Positions 36,487-44,055 of a DNA stretch of 64,000 nt are shown here, piece by piece (within the stretch, counting starts at the first letter, position 1; the number at the start of each line of letters is the position of its first letter). A model generated the notes under the pieces. It was given only the letters and a program-made list of their open reading frames with translations, did not search any database and was not told where the DNA came from. The position numbers and the translations under genes are program-made. Location of the stretch: assembly GCF_002374855.1 (NCBI RefSeq), contig NZ_NWVC01000006.1, forward strand, positions 62,001 to 126,000, in the 5' to 3' direction. The DNA comes from Sphingomonas adhaesiva (lineage in GTDB: Bacteria > Pseudomonadota > Alphaproteobacteria > Sphingomonadales > Sphingomonadaceae).

Positions 36487-37863
36487 ATGACGGACATGGC
36501 GGGTGCGGCCCTGGCGCTGCTCGACGCGGCGCTGGGGGAGGTCGCGCTGTTCGCGGGCGTGATGATCCTGATCGGCGGGCTGGACGATCTGGCGGTGGAC
36601 ATCGTGTGGCGCCGGCATCGCCGCGCCGACCCGCTGCTCGCCGGCCTGCCGTCCGCGCCGCCGAAGCGGCTGGCGGTGTTCATCCCCGCGTGGGACGAGG
36701 CGCGCGTCATCGGCGCGATGCTGCGCGCCGCGCTCGCCCGCTACGATCACCCCGATTATGCGCTGTGCGTCGGCTGCTATCCCAACGATGGCGCGACCAT
36801 CGCGGCGGTGCGGGCGGTCGCCGCGCAGGACGCGCGGGTGCGGCTGGTGCTCAATCCCGTGCCCGGTCCGACCACCAAGGCTGATTGCCTCAACAGCCTG
36901 TGGCATGCGCTGGTCGTGCATGATGCGGCGGACGGGCGGCGTACCGATGCGATCGTCCTCCACGATGCCGAGGATGTCGTCCATCCCGCCGAATTGCGCG
37001 TCTTCGACCATCACCTGCGCACCGCCGCACTGGTGCAGGTCCCGGTCGTGCCGCTGATCGACCCGCGCACGCGTCTGGTGTCGGGCCATTATGCCGACGA
37101 ATTCGCAGGCGCCCATTCCCGCGACCTGCCGGCGCGCGCGGCGCTGGGTGCGGCGCTGCCGCTTGCCGGCGTGGGCTGCGCGATCCGCCGCGACGCGCTG
37201 GAGCGGCTTGCCGCCGCGCGTGACGGCGCCCCGTTCGAGGCGCAGAGCCTGACCGAGGATTACGAACTGGGGCTACGCGTCGGGGCGATGGGGCTGGGCG
37301 CCTGTTTCGCGCGCTGGCGGGAGCGCGCGGGCGGGCCGCTGGTGGCGACGCGCGCCTATTTTCCCGACAGCGTCGACGCTGCCGTGCGGCAGAAGGCGCG
37401 ATGGCTGACCGGGATCGCGCTGGCCGGCTGGGACCGGATCGGCTGGGGGCCGCAGCGGCGCCCGGCCGAACTGTGGATGCGGATGCGTGATCGGCGCGGC
37501 GTGCTGGCGGCGCTGGTCCTGCTGGCCGCCTATGGCGCGCTGGCGGGGGAGGCCTTGTCGCTGGCGGCGCATGGCTGGCGCGGCGATGCGGCGCCGGTCG
37601 CCGGGGCCGGGCTGCGCGTGCTGCTGATCGTCAATGCCGGGCTGCTGGCGTGGCGGTTGTCGATGCGGATGCGGCTGACCGCGGTGGACCATGGCTGGCG
37701 CGAAGGGATCGGCGCCATCCCGCGGGTGGTGGTGGCGAACATGATAGCGATGATGGCCGCGCGCCGGGCGCTCGCCCAATATTGGCGGCTGTTGTGGGGC
37801 GGCCCGCCGCGGTGGGACAAGACCGCGCATCGCTTCCCCGCCACCCTGCCGGATCGCGCGTGA
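36487..37863 (+). CDS. NfrB-like membrane glycosyltransferase, family 2
   Basis: A 458-residue inner-membrane glycosyltransferase. One hydrophobic helix near residues 8-32 (ALFAGVMILIGGLDDLAVDI region) precedes a GT-A domain: LAVFIPAWDEARVIGAMLRA near 62, the HDAEDVVHP metal motif near 160, SLTEDYELGLRVG near 255 and the QxxRW motif in QKARWLTG near 303. Three or so helices follow. The layout matches NfrB, which in E. coli makes a secreted glycan, but the C-terminal c-di-GMP-binding domain of NfrB is not seen. It overlaps the following gene by 4 nt (GTGA). Start chosen at ATG 36487. Confidence 0.85.
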   Translation: MTDMAGAALALLDAALGEVALFAGVMILIGGLDDLAVDIVWRRHRRADPLLAGLPSAPPKRLAVFIPAWDEARVIGAMLRAALARYDHPDYALCVGCYPNDGATIAAVRAVAAQDARVRLVLNPVPGPTTKADCLNSLWHALVVHDAADGRRTDAIVLHDAEDVVHPAELRVFDHHLRTAALVQVPVVPLIDPRTRLVSGHYADEFAGAHSRDLPARAALGAALPLAGVGCAIRRDALERLAAARDGAPFEAQSLTEDYELGLRVGAMGLGACFARWRERAGGPLVATRAYFPDSVDAAVRQKARWLTGIALAGWDRIGWGPQRRPAELWMRMRDRRGVLAALVLLAAYGALAGEALSLAAHGWRGDAAPVAGAGLRVLLIVNAGLLAWRLSMRMRLTAVDHGWREGIGAIPRVVVANMIAMMAARRALAQYWRLLWGGPPRWDKTAHRFPATLPDRA

Positions 37864-38909
37864 GGCGCGGCGGACGGCCACTGCGGTTCCTGGCGATGGT
37901 GCTGGGCGGCTGGGTGGCGATGCGCATCTGGTTCGTCTGGCCCGCCACGCCGGTGGTCGCCGAGCGGGGGGAGGCGGGCGCCCCACCCGGACCTGCGGCC
38001 CTGGTCATCGCGGACCGGCCGGTGATGCGCGGCACGTTGGCGATTGCGGGCGCCCCGCTGCCGCTGTGGTCGATCAGGCCCGCGATGCCGGGAATGCCCG
38101 TGCGCGGCCATCCGGCCAGCCCGGCGTCGCGGCGGATATCGGATCGGTACGACATGCCCCTGCCAGCTCCGGCTTCGGCTCCGTCCGCCCCCGACGCCCG
38201 GACACGCGCTGACGCCTATACGCTCGCGATGCTCGGGCTGGTCCGTTACGGCAATGCCGAGCCGCCGCCCGCCGGGCCGGGGCGCTGGTCGGCGAGCGTG
38301 TGGGCGGTCGTGCGGGGCGGGCGACAGCTGGCCGGCGTCGCGACGCCGCAACTGGGGGGCAGCCAGTCGGGTGCGCGGATCGCCTATGCCCTCGACGATC
38401 GCGGCGCGCTGGCGATCGCCGGGCGTGTCGCCGGCGCCTTGTCCACCCGCCAGCAGGAAGCGGCGATCGGCGTGGAATGGCGCCCGCGCGGCAGCCCGCT
38501 GCGGCTGGTCGCCGAACGCCGCATCGGCATCGCGCGCACCACCGGCGGCTTCGCGCTGGGGCTGGTCGGCGGGGTCAGCGATCGGCCGCTGCCGCTGGGT
38601 TTCCGCCTCGACGGCTATGGGCAGGCCGGGGTGATCGCGCGGGGCGGCGGGGAAGGCTATGCCGACGGCGCCCTGCGCGTCGCGCGCCCGGTGGCCGACC
38701 TGGGCGGCGGCATGGCGGTCGATCTGGGACTCGGTGCGTGGGGGGCGGCGCAGCGCGGTGCCGCGCGGCTGGACATCGGTCCCTCCGCCGCGATCACCCT
38801 GCCGCTGGGTGACCGTGCGCTGCGCGTGTCGCTCGACTGGCGGCAACGGATCGCGGGGGATGCGCGCCCGGTCTCCGGCCCCGCGCTGTCGATCGGCACC
38901 GACTTCTGA
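37860..38909 (+). CDS. NfrA C-terminal-domain-like outer-membrane protein
   Basis: A 349-residue exported protein. It begins at GTG 37860 with MRRGGRPLRFLAMVLGGWVA, a signal-anchor-like helix, followed by a Pro-rich linker (about 85-115), and a beta-rich part: ALSTRQQEAAIGVEWRPRGS, RLVAERRIGIARTTGGFALG and DIGPSAAITLPLGDRALRVS. This beta-strand pattern resembles the C-terminal barrel of NfrA, the outer-membrane partner of NfrB, but the TPR region is missing. The 4-nt overlap with the glycosyltransferase gene implies a joint role, probably export or anchoring of the glycan. Low certainty for the family name. Confidence 0.7.
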   Translation: MRRGGRPLRFLAMVLGGWVAMRIWFVWPATPVVAERGEAGAPPGPAALVIADRPVMRGTLAIAGAPLPLWSIRPAMPGMPVRGHPASPASRRISDRYDMPLPAPASAPSAPDARTRADAYTLAMLGLVRYGNAEPPPAGPGRWSASVWAVVRGGRQLAGVATPQLGGSQSGARIAYALDDRGALAIAGRVAGALSTRQQEAAIGVEWRPRGSPLRLVAERRIGIARTTGGFALGLVGGVSDRPLPLGFRLDGYGQAGVIARGGGEGYADGALRVARPVADLGGGMAVDLGLGAWGAAQRGAARLDIGPSAAITLPLGDRALRVSLDWRQRIAGDARPVSGPALSIGTDF

Positions 38910-38948
38910 TGGCGCGGCGGCCGCGAATTCGCTAGCGACGGACGTACG

Positions 38949-39863
38949 ATGGACATCTACCTGCCGATCGCGAACCTGTCGGTGAACGCCTGGGTGATGA
39001 TCGCGCTCGGGGCCGGCGTCGGGCTGTTGTCGGGCATGTTCGGCGTGGGCGGCGGGTTTCTGACGACGCCGCTGCTGATCGTCTATGGCATCCCGCCGAC
39101 CGTCGCGGCCGCCTCCGCCGCGTCGCAGGTGACCGGCGCCAGCGTGTCCGGCGTGTTCGCGCATTTCCGCCGCGGCGGGGTGGATACCGTGATGGGCGGC
39201 GTGCTGGTGGCCGGCGGCGTGCTGGGGTCGCTGTTTGGGGCCTGGCTGTTCCGGCTGCTCCAGCAATGGGGGCAGATCGATACGACGATCGCGATCACCT
39301 ACGTCCTGCTGCTCGGCACGATCGGCCTGCTGATGCTGCGCGAGGCGGTGGGGGCGATCGCGGTGGCGCGCGGGCGCCGCGCCCCGCCGCCGCGCCGCCG
39401 GCGGCATCACCCGCTGGTCGCGGCGCTGCCGTTCCGGATGCGCTTCTATGCCTCGGGCCTGTACATCTCGCCGCTCGCGCCGCTGCTGCTGGGCTTCGCG
39501 ACCGGCATCCTGACGATCCTGCTGGGGGTGGGCGGCGGCTTCGTGCTGGTGCCTGCGATGATCTTCCTGCTGGGCATGTCGACGCAGGTCGTGGTGGGGA
39601 CCAGCCTGTTCCAGATCCTGTTCGTCACCGCCGCGGCCACGATGGTTCACGCCACCACCACCAAGGCGGTGGACATCGTGCTGGCCGGTCTGCTGCTGGT
39701 CGGATCGGTGGTCGGCGCGCAGGTCGGCGCACGATTCGCGGCACGCGCGAAGCCCGAATACCTGCGCCTCGCGCTCGCGCTGATGGTGCTGGCGGTGGCG
39801 TTCCGCATCGGGCTGGGGCTGGGGTGGCGGCCCGACGACATCTATTCGGTGGAGCTGTCGTGA
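38949..39863 (+). CDS. TauE/SafE-family sulfite/anion exporter
   Basis: A 304-residue transporter with about 8 hydrophobic segments. It carries duplicated TauE signatures: LLSGMFGVGGGFLTTPLLIV (about 22-41) and LTILLGVGGGFVLVPAMIFL (about 191-210). These proteins move sulfite, sulfoacetate or other small sulfur-containing anions across the inner membrane. It overlaps the TIGR02186 gene by 4 nt, an association seen across Alphaproteobacteria, so the two probably act together in sulfur compound handling. Confidence 0.92.
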   Translation: MDIYLPIANLSVNAWVMIALGAGVGLLSGMFGVGGGFLTTPLLIVYGIPPTVAAASAASQVTGASVSGVFAHFRRGGVDTVMGGVLVAGGVLGSLFGAWLFRLLQQWGQIDTTIAITYVLLLGTIGLLMLREAVGAIAVARGRRAPPPRRRRHHPLVAALPFRMRFYASGLYISPLAPLLLGFATGILTILLGVGGGFVLVPAMIFLLGMSTQVVVGTSLFQILFVTAAATMVHATTTKAVDIVLAGLLLVGSVVGAQVGARFAARAKPEYLRLALALMVLAVAFRIGLGLGWRPDDIYSVELS

Positions 39864-40624
39864 GGCGCGGCGCGCTGGCTCTGGCGCTGGCGGCACCGCT
39901 GCTGACCGCGCAGGCCAAGCCGGTGCTGGTCCCCGACGTGTCCCAGCGCAACATCGACATCGCCTACAGCTTCACCGGCGCCGAACTGCTGCTGTTCGGC
40001 GCGATCCTCTACCCCGGCGGACGCTCGCCCGAGGGCAATGCGCCGACCGACGTCGTGATCGTGGTGAAGGGGCCGACCCAGTCGATCGTCATCCGTGAGA
40101 AGGAGAAGGTCGCCGGCATCTGGGTCAACGCCGGCCGGCTGCGCTATCGTTCGGCGCCGTCCTTCTACGCGGTCGCCTCGTCCCGCCCGCTCGATCGGCT
40201 GGTCGATGCGCGTACCCGCGCGATCTACGAACTGGGCCTCGACGGCCTCCAGCTGTCCCCCGCCTCGGCCGCACCGTCCGCGGTGCAGGACCGGTTCACG
40301 CGCGGGCTGGTCGACCTGCGTCGCCGCGCAGGGCTGTTCTACGAGGCGCCGGGCGCGGTGGAGATCACCGACGGCGTCCTGTACCGCGCGCGCGTGTCGA
40401 TCCCCGCGCGCGTCCCCGTCGGACGGTTCACCGCGGAAACCTTCCTGATCCGCGACGGGCGCGTGCTGGCGGCGGCGGTGCGCGATATCGACATCCGCAA
40501 ATCCGGGTTCGAACGGTTCGTGGCGCAGGCGGCGGATCGTCACGCGATCCTCTACGGACTGTTCGCGGTGGCGCTGTCGGTGCTGCTGGGCTGGGGGGCG
40601 GGGCGGATCGCCGCGCGGACGTGA
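39860..40624 (+). CDS. TIGR02186-family membrane-anchored protein
   Basis: A 254-residue protein of TIGR02186 (PF09608). Signal: MRRGALALALAAPLLTAQAK from GTG 39860. The periplasmic domain contains VPDVSQRNIDIAYSFTGAEL, LFGAILYPGG and DVVIVVKGPTQSIVIREKEK; a C-terminal helix (AILYGLFAVALSVLLGWGAG) anchors it in the membrane. Function is unknown, but it is consistently next to TauE/SafE transporters and may be a partner of the carrier. It starts 4 nt inside the TauE gene. Confidence 0.88.
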   Translation: MRRGALALALAAPLLTAQAKPVLVPDVSQRNIDIAYSFTGAELLLFGAILYPGGRSPEGNAPTDVVIVVKGPTQSIVIREKEKVAGIWVNAGRLRYRSAPSFYAVASSRPLDRLVDARTRAIYELGLDGLQLSPASAAPSAVQDRFTRGLVDLRRRAGLFYEAPGAVEITDGVLYRARVSIPARVPVGRFTAETFLIRDGRVLAAAVRDIDIRKSGFERFVAQAADRHAILYGLFAVALSVLLGWGAGRIAART

Positions 40625-40681
40625 CCCGTTGCACGCTACGTTAACCGTTTCCCGGTAACCATCGCGCGATCATCGGCCATC

Positions 40682-42358
40682 GTGCGAGAAGCCCGCTTGA
40701 ACGACCTGTCCGCCACCGGCAGCTTCCATAGTGCGATCCAGGCCGCTTTCGGCGCCTGTGCGCCGACCGCCGAACCGATCGGCTACGTGTCCGGCGTCGA
40801 CGGCGCGGGCAGCCAGTTGGTGTTCGACGTGGCGGCGCTCGCGCCGCTGGCGCGCCATGCCGACCCGATCGTCGCCGCGGCGGGACAGATGGGCGGGCAG
40901 GTGAAGGTGCGCGTCGACGATCGCTGGCTGGTCGCCAGCGTCCGCTCGCTCGGCCTTTCGAACGACCGCACCGACCGGATCGTCGCGCAGATCGATTTCA
41001 TGGGCGAGGCGCAGGTCGATACCGGTGGCGACGGTCTGCGCGGATTCCGGCGCGGGGTGACCCGCTATCCGATGCCGGGGGACGAAGCCTATCCGATGAC
41101 CGAGGAAGACCTGCGGCAGGTCTATGCGGTCACCGGCAAGCCCGCGATCACGATCGGCCGCGTCTATCCCACGCGCGACGTCCGCGCATCGCTGTTCGTC
41201 GATTCGCTGCTCGGCAAGCATTTCGCGCTGCTCGGTTCGACCGGCACCGGCAAATCGACCGCCGCGGCGCTGATCCTGCACCGTTTGTGCGAAAGCGCGC
41301 CACAGGCGCACATCGTCATGATCGACCCGCATGGCGAATATGGCGCGGCATTCCGCGGGCGCGGCGAACTGCTCGACGTGTCGAACCTGCAGATGCCGTA
41401 CTGGCTCATGAACTTCGAGGAACATTGCGAGGTGCTGCTGCAGTCGAGCGGCGCCGACCGGCAGCTGGAATCGGACATCCTGGCCAAATGCCTGCTGGCC
41501 GCGCGCGCCAAGAGCCGGCTGGGCCAGGACATTCCCAAGCTGACCGTCGATGCGCCGGTCCCCTATCTGTTGAGCGACCTGTCGCAGATCCTGCAGCAGG
41601 AAATGGGCAAGATGGACCGCGCAGGCGATGTCGCGCCCTATCTGCGGATCAAGAACAAGCTGGACGAGATCAAGACCGATCCGCGCTACGCGTTCATGTT
41701 CGCCGGTATGCTGGTGGCCGATTCGATGGCGGCATTCGTCAGCCGCGTCTTCCGCCTGCCGGGCGATGGCCGCCCGATCTCGATCATCGACCTGTCGGGC
41801 GTGCCCAGCGAGGTGACGTCGGTGGTGGTCGCGGTGCTGAGCCGGATGGTGTTCGACTTCGCGGTCTGGTCGCGCAACGAACCGCGCCGCCCGGTGCTGC
41901 TGATATGCGAGGAGGCGCACCGCTACGTCCCCTCCGATCGCGAGGCGGTCAGTTCGGTGTCGCGGATCCTGGGCCGGATCGCCAAGGAAGGGCGCAAATA
42001 CGGCGTCGCGCTGGGGCTGGTGACGCAGCGCCCGTCCGATCTGGCCGAAGGCGTGCTGTCGCAATGCGGCACGATCATCGCAATGCGGCTCAACAACGAA
42101 CGCGACCAGGCGTTCGTCCGCGCGGCGATGCCGGAGGGGGCACGCGGCTTCCTCGACACGCTGCCGGCGCTGCGCAACCGCGAATGCATCATCTGCGGCG
42201 AGGGCGTGTCGATCCCGATCCGTGCCTCGTTCGATACGCTGGAAGAGGAGCGGCGGCCGGCATCCGCCGACCCGGTCTTCTCGGAACTGTGGTGCGATCA
42301 GGGCGGCGAGGAGCAGAGCATCGCGCGGACGATCCAGCGCTGGCGGCTGGGGCGCTAG
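40682..42358 (+). CDS. HerA-type (DUF87) ATP-binding protein
   Basis: A 558-residue FtsK/HerA-superfamily ATPase. An N-terminal beta-barrel HAS-like domain (about 20-130) precedes the motor: Walker A LLGSTGTGKSTAAALILHRL near 184-203, IVMIDPHGEYGAAFRGRG, Walker B VLLICEEAHRYVPSDREAVS near 404 and the sensor-like VTQRPSDLAEGVLSQCGTII. HerA proteins translocate on DNA with nuclease NurA in archaea; no NurA gene is present here, so the bacterial role (repair, segregation or defence) is open. Start is GTG 40682; an in-frame TTG (40697) is an alternative. Confidence 0.85.
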   Translation: MREARLNDLSATGSFHSAIQAAFGACAPTAEPIGYVSGVDGAGSQLVFDVAALAPLARHADPIVAAAGQMGGQVKVRVDDRWLVASVRSLGLSNDRTDRIVAQIDFMGEAQVDTGGDGLRGFRRGVTRYPMPGDEAYPMTEEDLRQVYAVTGKPAITIGRVYPTRDVRASLFVDSLLGKHFALLGSTGTGKSTAAALILHRLCESAPQAHIVMIDPHGEYGAAFRGRGELLDVSNLQMPYWLMNFEEHCEVLLQSSGADRQLESDILAKCLLAARAKSRLGQDIPKLTVDAPVPYLLSDLSQILQQEMGKMDRAGDVAPYLRIKNKLDEIKTDPRYAFMFAGMLVADSMAAFVSRVFRLPGDGRPISIIDLSGVPSEVTSVVVAVLSRMVFDFAVWSRNEPRRPVLLICEEAHRYVPSDREAVSSVSRILGRIAKEGRKYGVALGLVTQRPSDLAEGVLSQCGTIIAMRLNNERDQAFVRAAMPEGARGFLDTLPALRNRECIICGEGVSIPIRASFDTLEEERRPASADPVFSELWCDQGGEEQSIARTIQRWRLGR

Positions 42359-42402
42359 CCTGAGCTCCTTTCGGGGTGACGCCCGCCGGCCGCTCCGCCG
42401 GG

Positions 42403-43866
42403 TCAGCGGCCCAGCAGCCGCCCGATCTTCGCCTTCATCGCGCGCATCGTCTCGCGCGATAGCACCTGGACGCTGGACAGCGACAGCGAGCGCGGGTTGA
42501 CCGGCCGGCCGTTCTTCCAGACTTCCCAGTGGAGGTGCGGGCCGGTGGAGATGCCCGTCGACCCGACATAGCCGATCACCTGGCCGCGGCGCACATGCGC
42601 GCCCGGCCCCACCGCGATCCGGCTCATATGGCCATAGCCGGTGGCCAGGCCGCCGGGATGGGCGAGCTTGACGAAATTGCCATAGCCGCCCGACCGGCCG
42701 GCGAACTGCACCACCCCGTCGATCGCGGCATAGATCGGGCTGCCATAGGGGGCGCCGATATCCATCCCCTTGTGCATCCGCATGAAGCCGAGCAGCGGAT
42801 GCATCCGCATCCCGAACGTGGAGGTGACACGGCCCGCGACCGGCATGCCCATGCCGCCGCGCTGTTCGTACTGGCCGTTGGCGTCTTGGAAACCGCCGCC
42901 CGATCCGTCGCGGTCGCCCCAGCGGACCAGTTGCAGCTTGCGCCCGCCCTGGTCCAGCCCGGCATATTGCAGCTGCCCCACCTCGACCTCGCCGGTGGCG
43001 GCGCGGGCCTGGTCGGCGACGATCTCGAACGTGTCGGACGCGCGCACGTCGCCGATCGACATGCGCGCGGCCAGCGCCTTGATATAGCCTTCGACGATCC
43101 GCGCCGGCACCCCCGCGGCGCGCGCCGAACGGTACAGGCTGGGGCCGACGATCCCGCGGACGCGCAGCGGGGTGCGGTCGATCGCGATCGGCCGCCGGTC
43201 GAGCGACAGGCCGTCGCCGCTGCGGCGGATCGTCAGGTTGAGGTCGAAGGCGGCGCGGAACGCCAGTTGTTCCAGCGGCCGCGGCTGGAACCGCGTCGCG
43301 CGCCGTCCCAGCGTCAGCGACAGGACGGTGCCGGGGCGGATATCGTCCAGCTTCACCGCGCCGGCGACCAGATCGGCGACGCGCCCGGCCTCTCCACCGC
43401 CGACGCCGGCGCGCTGCAGCGCGTTGCGCAGCGTATCGCCGTCGGCCAGCGCGGCGGTCAGTTCCACCTGCGGGCGTTCGGGGGTTTCGGCGAGCGGGCG
43501 GACCAGCGCGCCCGCGGCCATCCGGCGGCCGGTGGTGGCGCCCAGCGCGATCGGCGCGATCGACTGGGTGCGCGTCTCCTCGAACGCGGCGCCGGTTTCC
43601 ACCGGGGCGGCATAGCCCATGATCGGGTGCCAGCCGGGCGCCAGCATCCACGCGCCCGCGCACAAAGCGGTGCAGGTCGCCAGCCCGCGCCACCAGTCGC
43701 GGCTGCCGATGCGCTGCCCCAGGTCCGGCGTCCAATCGGTATGGGCGGCGGCGATGCGCAGGCGATCGTACAGGCTGCGGTCGGCGAGCGGGACGAGTTG
43801 CCGCCCGAATGCGCGCGCGCCAGCCCCGCCGGCGAACTCCCAACCCTGTTGCTCGCGTAGGAACAC
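42403..43866 (-). CDS. M23-family peptidoglycan endopeptidase with membrane anchor
   Basis: A 487-residue metallopeptidase that by family cleaves peptidoglycan cross-links. Residues 55-75 hold one hydrophobic segment (RGLATCTALCAGAWMLAPGW), so it is anchored or exported. A middle beta-rich OapA/LysM-like region (about 110-290) follows, with LADGDTLRNALQRAGV. The LytM catalytic domain starts near TSTFGMRMHPLLGFMRMHKG (zinc site HxxxD, MHKGMDIG) and ends with GPHLHWEVWKNG. The start GTG 43866 lies behind AAAGGGG; the frame is open upstream but only antisense to the helicase. Diverges from the Suv3-like gene with a CtrA-like box between. Confidence 0.92.
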   Translation of the reverse strand: MFLREQQGWEFAGGAGARAFGRQLVPLADRSLYDRLRIAAAHTDWTPDLGQRIGSRDWWRGLATCTALCAGAWMLAPGWHPIMGYAAPVETGAAFEETRTQSIAPIALGATTGRRMAAGALVRPLAETPERPQVELTAALADGDTLRNALQRAGVGGGEAGRVADLVAGAVKLDDIRPGTVLSLTLGRRATRFQPRPLEQLAFRAAFDLNLTIRRSGDGLSLDRRPIAIDRTPLRVRGIVGPSLYRSARAAGVPARIVEGYIKALAARMSIGDVRASDTFEIVADQARAATGEVEVGQLQYAGLDQGGRKLQLVRWGDRDGSGGGFQDANGQYEQRGGMGMPVAGRVTSTFGMRMHPLLGFMRMHKGMDIGAPYGSPIYAAIDGVVQFAGRSGGYGNFVKLAHPGGLATGYGHMSRIAVGPGAHVRRGQVIGYVGSTGISTGPHLHWEVWKNGRPVNPRSLSLSSVQVLSRETMRAMKAKIGRLLGR

Positions 43867-43940
43867 GCCCGCGTCAGCCCCTTTGTACGAACGCCGACTA
43901 CCCCCCGGCGTGAGGTGGGAAGCGTTGTGGACGCCAAAGG

Positions 43941-43955
43941 CTAAAGTCAAATTAA
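43941..43955. promoter_or_regulatory. CtrA-like box (CTAA-N7-TTAA)
   Basis: CTAA (43941-43944), seven bases, TTAA (43952-43955): one mismatch from the TTAA-N7-TTAA site of the cell-cycle regulator CtrA. It lies between the divergent M23 endopeptidase (start 43866) and helicase (start 44056) genes in an otherwise GC-rich gap. Cell-wall enzymes are typical CtrA targets. Confidence 0.45.
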
Positions 43956-44055
43956 CCCGGTGACTTGGCGCGCGCGCCTGCGCCAGAGCGTGGGCGCGCC
44001 GCGCCGAATCGCGCGCGATGTGCGACAGCGATTGCATCGCGCGCGCCGACACCCG

